A stretch of DNA of 64,000 bases from Frigoribacterium sp. CG_9.8 (GTDB taxonomy: Bacteria; Actinomycetota; Actinomycetes; Actinomycetales; Microbacteriaceae): contig NZ_JADOVH010000001.1 in assembly GCF_015751965.1 (NCBI RefSeq), positions 248,001 through 312,000 on the forward strand. Direction: 5' to 3'. Both the position numbers and the translations under genes were made by a program. Below the pieces are notes generated by a model. It was not told the DNA's origin and searched no databases. It saw only the letters and a list, made by a program, of their open reading frames with translations. Below are positions 60,665 through 64,000 of this stretch, one piece after another (position 1 is the first letter of the stretch; each line of letters begins with the position of its first letter).

Positions 60665-61432
60665 TCATCGGTTCCAGAGTGAGGGCCAGCTCACATCGAA
60701 CTGGCGCAATAGCGACCGCAGCGTTGACAGCGAGAGGCCGACGACGGCGTGGGGATCCCCGTCTACCGAGGTGATAAATGGCGCGCCGAGGCTATCGATC
60801 GTGAAGGCCCCGGCCACCTCGAGTGGTTCACCGGTGGCGACATAGGCATCGATTTCGTGGTCGGTGATGTCGGAGGCGAAGGTCACCCCAGCCGTTGCGA
60901 CGTCACCGACCGCCCCACGCACGGCGCCAGCCCGGTGATCGATAAGCCAGTGGCCGGAGTGGAGGTGCCCGGTGCGACCGCGTTGCAGCATCCATCGTTC
61001 GCGCGCAACCTCCGGAAGATGCGGCTTGCCGTAAACGATGCCGTCGAGTTCGAAGACCGAGTCACCGCCGAGTACGAACCCGTCGATCGCTGGGCCGAGG
61101 ACCGCGGTTGCCTTCAGCCGGGCAAGCAGGAGAACCATCTTGATTGGGGTGAGCGGTGCGGCAGCCTCGACCGCAGCATCCTCGTCAACGTGTGACGGCA
61201 CGACAATCGGCTCGATCCCTGCGGCCCGCAGTGTGGCGAGTCGGGCGGGGGAGGTCGAGGCGAGATAGAGGCGCATGGGCGACCGAGGCGCGGCCACCGG
61301 CGAGGGGGACTCGTGCCGATGGCGCGCGGGTGAGCTGGGCACGGGTGAGTCGCGCACGGGTGGGTCGCGCACGGGTGGGTCGCGCACGCTTGAGTCGGGC
61401 ACGCTTGAGTCGGGCACGCTTGAGTTAGGCAC
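60665..61432 (-). CDS. maf: Maf-family nucleoside triphosphate pyrophosphatase with repeat N-terminus
   Basis: Hydrolyses non-canonical or modified NTPs. The conserved domain starts at residue 53 (ATG 61276) with MRLYLASTSPARLATLRAAGI and has GGDSVFELDGIVYGKPHLPEVARE and the TIDSLGAPFITSVDGDPHAVVGL end. Upstream the frame continues to GTG 61432, which has a good AGGAGG site, whereas ATG 61276 has none. I therefore annotate the longer form, whose first 52 residues are a repeat of Pro-Asp-Ser-Ser-Val / Arg-Asp-Pro-Pro-Val units. It is divergent from the RNA methyltransferase. Confidence 0.85.
   Translation of the reverse strand: MPNSSVPDSSVPDSSVRDPPVRDPPVRDSPVPSSPARHRHESPSPVAAPRSPMRLYLASTSPARLATLRAAGIEPIVVPSHVDEDAAVEAAAPLTPIKMVLLLARLKATAVLGPAIDGFVLGGDSVFELDGIVYGKPHLPEVARERWMLQRGRTGHLHSGHWLIDHRAGAVRGAVGDVATAGVTFASDITDHEIDAYVATGEPLEVAGAFTIDSLGAPFITSVDGDPHAVVGLSLSTLRSLLRQFDVSWPSLWNR
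61328..61432. repeat. 15-bp tandem repeat encoding the Maf N-terminus
   Basis: Exactly seven 15-bp units of the form GGGTGGGTCGCGCAC / GCTTGAGTCGGGCAC, in phase with the minus-strand frame. Confidence 0.9.
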
Positions 61433-61458
61433 GGCGCCTCCTGTGGCAAGCTCGGGGA

Positions 61459-62733
61459 ATGGGTGAATTGCTGGGCACAGAGGTCGAAGTTGAGATTACT
61501 AACGTAGCTCACGGGGGTGTCACGGTAGCCAGGCATGACGGCCGCGTGATCTTCGTGAGCGATGCCATTCCCGGAGAGCGGGTGATGGCCCGCATCACGG
61601 ATGACTCGAAGAAGGCATTCTGGCGCGCCGAGACCGTTGCCGTGGTGACCGCATCGCAGCATCGGCAGCCGCACATTTGGAGCGCGGCATCCATCGATCG
61701 TTCACCGGAAGAGCGGGCAGGTGGCGCCGAGTTCGGTCACATCGAGATCGCCCACCAGCGCGAACTCAAAGCTAAGGTCCTTGCCGATTCGCTCCGCCGC
61801 ATGGCTGGAATCGAGACCGACGTCACGGTCGACGCGATTGCCGGGAATGCGGACGGCACCGGATGGCGCACCCGCCTCAGACTGCACGTCGCAGCCGACG
61901 GCACCCCGGGCCCGTATGCCGCCCGTTCCCACCACGTCGTGGCGGTCTCGGACCTGCCGCTGGCAACGACGGAGGTTGCGGCAATCACCCCTCTTGACGA
62001 GAAGTTCCTCGGTTTCGATCATGTGGATGTGGTTGTGCCGAGCGCAGGGAACCCGTTCGTGCTCACCGGCACCACCCCGAAGCCCAGCCGGGAGCGGGGA
62101 AAGGGCGAGAAGGCCGAACGACCGAAGCCTCAGCGCATCGTCGAGCGGGTCGGCGATCGTGAGTTTCGTCTGGACGCCCGCGGTTTCTGGCAGGTGCACC
62201 GTCACGCCGCGCAGGCGCTCACCCTCGCGGTGCAGGAGGCGATCGACCCGAGCCTGTTCGATCCGCGCGCGGCGAATCTTGATCTCTATGGCGGCGTCGG
62301 ACTATTCGCCGCCGCAGTCGGGGACCGTTTCGGCAATCACCTGCGCGTCACCACCGTAGAAAGTGACCCGCTTGCGACCGATCATGCGGCTGTGAATCTC
62401 TCGGAATGGGTGGGGGCCGCTGCCGTCACGGCGCGGGTGGACAACTTCCTGCGCCAGTTACGATCCACTGCGAGCCCGAGCGAACGTGCCCGGCTTGGCG
62501 CGGCGACCGTTATCCTCGACCCGCCGCGCGCCGGCGCAGGCAAGGGTGTCGTCGATGAACTGCTCACCCTCAACCCGGCCCAGATCGTCTATGTGGCGTG
62601 CGATCCGGTGGCTCTTGCGAGGGATGTCGCGCTGTTCGCACTGGGAGGCTACGCGCTCACTCGGCTGCGGGCGTTCGACCTGTTCCCGAACACTCACCAT
62701 GTCGAAGCGGTGGCAACCATAACGAGGGCATAG
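61459..62733 (+). CDS. TRAM-domain class I RNA methyltransferase (TrmA/RlmD-like)
   Basis: A 424-residue m5U-type RNA methyltransferase. The N-terminal TRAM domain (GTEVEVEITNVAHGGVTVAR...VFVSDAIPGERV region) binds RNA. The C-terminal Rossmann domain has NLDLYGGVGLFAAAVGDRF for SAM, ILDPPRAGAGKGVV and the catalytic cysteine in IVYVACDPVALARD. No four-cysteine iron-sulfur motif is visible. A linker (SRERGKGEKAERPKPQ) interrupts the middle. The RNA target is unknown. Confidence 0.92.
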   Translation: MGELLGTEVEVEITNVAHGGVTVARHDGRVIFVSDAIPGERVMARITDDSKKAFWRAETVAVVTASQHRQPHIWSAASIDRSPEERAGGAEFGHIEIAHQRELKAKVLADSLRRMAGIETDVTVDAIAGNADGTGWRTRLRLHVAADGTPGPYAARSHHVVAVSDLPLATTEVAAITPLDEKFLGFDHVDVVVPSAGNPFVLTGTTPKPSRERGKGEKAERPKPQRIVERVGDREFRLDARGFWQVHRHAAQALTLAVQEAIDPSLFDPRAANLDLYGGVGLFAAAVGDRFGNHLRVTTVESDPLATDHAAVNLSEWVGAAAVTARVDNFLRQLRSTASPSERARLGAATVILDPPRAGAGKGVVDELLTLNPAQIVYVACDPVALARDVALFALGGYALTRLRAFDLFPNTHHVEAVATITRA

Positions 62734-62874
62734 CCTTCCGCGCACCCTCGCCGACCCGCACCCTCGCCGACGCGCATTACGCGTGATCCATGACCGTGTT
62801 TGATGAGTGCCCGGTACCATTGATCACCGGGAAATGGTTGGGATTCGGTACCGCGGGTACAGACAGGATGAACG

Positions 62875-63579
62875 ATGGCGCAGACATTCTTCGAGAAAAC
62901 TACGCGCGAGTCCCACCCCACCACAGTGCGGGTGTCGGTGGTCGATGACCACGAGTCGGTGCGGCTCGGGCTCAAGGCAGCCTGTATCGACGCGGGCTTT
63001 GCTTTCGTTCTCGCGGCCGCATCCGTGCAGGAATTCGTCGATGGCCTCGACGGTCGGGAAAACGACGTCGTCGTGCTCGACCTGTCGCTCGGTGATGGCT
63101 CGACAGTGACCGGCAACGTGAAGGCAGTGCAGGCGACCGGCTCGGCTGTGCTGATCCATTCGATCGCCGACCGGGCGGCCTCAGTGCGCGAGGCACTTGC
63201 CGCCGGGGCTGCCGGAGTCATCCCCAAGTCGGCCGCGACGAAGACGGTCATGGCGGCGGTTGAAACGGTCGCGCGCGGCGAGGTGCTCAACAACCTGGAG
63301 TGGGCGACGGCGATCGATGCCGACCGTGACTTCGCCAAAGCCCAGCTCGGACGCAGGGAGCGTGAGATCCTGCACCTGTATGCGTCGGGGCTCCCGCTCA
63401 AGCTCGCCGCCCAGCAGCTCGGTATCGGCTATTCGACCGCCCGCGAATACCTCGACCGCATCCGCGTGAAATACGTGGAGGTCGGGCGGCCGGCACCGAC
63501 CAAAGTTGATTTGCTTCGGCGTGCTGTGGAAGATGGAATCCTGCCCGGTCTCGACCTGGACGGTGGTGATGGCCGCTAA
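62875..63579 (+). CDS. NarL/LuxR-type response regulator
   Basis: A 234-residue regulator with a receiver domain (VSVVDDHESVRLGL acidic pocket; phospho-acceptor Asp69 in VVVLDLSLGDG; switch Ser in LIHSIAD; Lys in VIPKSA). It also has a C-terminal LuxR helix-turn-helix (QLGRREREILHLYASGLPLKLAAQQLGIGYSTAREYLDRIRVKY). It overlaps the following kinase gene by 11 bases and is its likely partner. The final loop is acidic/glycine-rich. Confidence 0.92.
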   Translation: MAQTFFEKTTRESHPTTVRVSVVDDHESVRLGLKAACIDAGFAFVLAAASVQEFVDGLDGRENDVVVLDLSLGDGSTVTGNVKAVQATGSAVLIHSIADRAASVREALAAGAAGVIPKSAATKTVMAAVETVARGEVLNNLEWATAIDADRDFAKAQLGRREREILHLYASGLPLKLAAQQLGIGYSTAREYLDRIRVKYVEVGRPAPTKVDLLRRAVEDGILPGLDLDGGDGR

Positions 63580-64000
63580 CAGACGAATGGTGGTGAAGGC
63601 CACTCAGAGCGTCTCGCCGTCGCCCGAATCTGCGGCCCGGCAACCGCACAATCCGATCAGCCGATCGCAGATTGAGACGGTCGTATCCCGTTCAGTAGCC
63701 ATCTTCGCGCTGCTGTTCGGCCTGCAAGCCCTGCCCGCCGTTATCGGCCAGCTGCCTACTGCCGGGTCGGTCTGGGCGATCATCTTCGGAGTGGGGATCT
63801 ACGGGGGGATATTGGCCACCCTGGTGGCATCCTTCGCGAAGCGGTGGGTGTGCGCGGTCAATGCCTCCTTCTCGTTGGCCTATCTCCTCGCCCTTGCCGG
63901 ATGGCCATTCGTCGTGAACGAGCCACTCGTCGGGGCCGTCGACCGTCCGTGGCTCTGGTTACTGTGCACCGTTGCGACCGCTACGGCGGCGATCGCTTTC
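63569..64000 (+). CDS. Sensor histidine kinase, N-terminal membrane part (cut by window end)
   Basis: Read from ATG 63569 to the window edge. After a polar N-terminus of about 35 residues come at least three or four membrane helices (SVAIFALLFGLQALPAVIG; VWAIIFGVGIYGGILATLVA; NASFSLAYLLALAGWPFVV; LWLLCTVATATAAIAF). The catalytic domains would lie beyond 64000. The kinase assignment rests on its overlap with the response regulator and on its layout, not on catalytic motifs. Confidence 0.7.
   Translation, partial: MAANRRMVVKATQSVSPSPESAARQPHNPISRSQIETVVSRSVAIFALLFGLQALPAVIGQLPTAGSVWAIIFGVGIYGGILATLVASFAKRWVCAVNASFSLAYLLALAGWPFVVNEPLVGAVDRPWLWLLCTVATATAAIAF

Overview
This is a high-GC window from an actinobacterium, most likely a member of the Microbacteriaceae or a close relative. 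That placement is inferred from the gene content and order: FMN-riboswitch-led rib operon, sdhCDAB, a BMP-type nucleoside ABC transporter next to cdd and deoA, an LpdA-type quinone reductase, frequent GTG starts, 4-bp overlaps and probable leaderless genes. There is no rRNA, tRNA, CRISPR array or recognisable insertion sequence. Protein calls come from motifs read by eye; no database search was run.

Layout. Positions 1-10450 are accessory in character. They hold unrelated single genes in mixed orientation (two GNAT acetyltransferases, a MOSC protein, a choloylglycine-hydrolase-like enzyme, a small serine recombinase, a yefM-yoeB toxin-antitoxin pair, an amine oxidase, an Nramp-type transporter, DUF1345 and DUF1206 membrane proteins). 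Nearly every gene junction there carries one copy of a short hairpin motif, always in the same orientation. Positions 10450-23000 hold an oxidoreductase, a DacB-type peptidase, nicotinamidase, gabD, an rRNA/tRNA methyltransferase, an ABC exporter, a three-gene ABC-2 exporter and an MFS carrier. Positions 22700-27170 are the riboflavin operon ribD-ribE-ribBA-ribH plus two small membrane proteins, behind an FMN riboswitch and promoter. Positions 27180-40180 hold a SorC regulator divergent from glpD, trpS, exonuclease III, a YihY protein, ptsI, sdhCDAB and manC.

Positions 40335-57516 form a nucleoside uptake and salvage region. It has a BMP-family binding lipoprotein with its ATPase and two permeases, cytidine deaminase, thymidine phosphorylase, nucleoside hydrolase, adenosine deaminase, an orphan PTS IIA/IIB pair, a divergent S-adenosylhomocysteine-hydrolase-like protein, a phosphosugar mutase (ribose-1-phosphate to ribose-5-phosphate is plausible) and purine nucleoside phosphorylase. 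Nucleosides enter by the ABC system, are deaminated, are split to base plus ribose(-phosphate), and feed the pentose phosphate pool. The end of the window has an LpdA-like flavoprotein, an acyl-CoA carboxylase biotin subunit, Maf, a TRAM-domain RNA methyltransferase and a two-component pair cut by the window end.

The most unusual content is repetitive DNA: (i) the junction hairpin family in the first 10 kb beside a serine recombinase; (ii) a family of 65-75-bp palindromes with the core CCACCTCCCGTTTTT / AAAAACGGGAGGTGG bracketing an MFS gene and a DUF559/AbiEi-like gene, with a second DUF559-like gene bracketed by a different inverted repeat; (iii) short tandem duplications (6-23 bp) at many gene ends, some translated (RibD tail, MFS and Maf N-termini).
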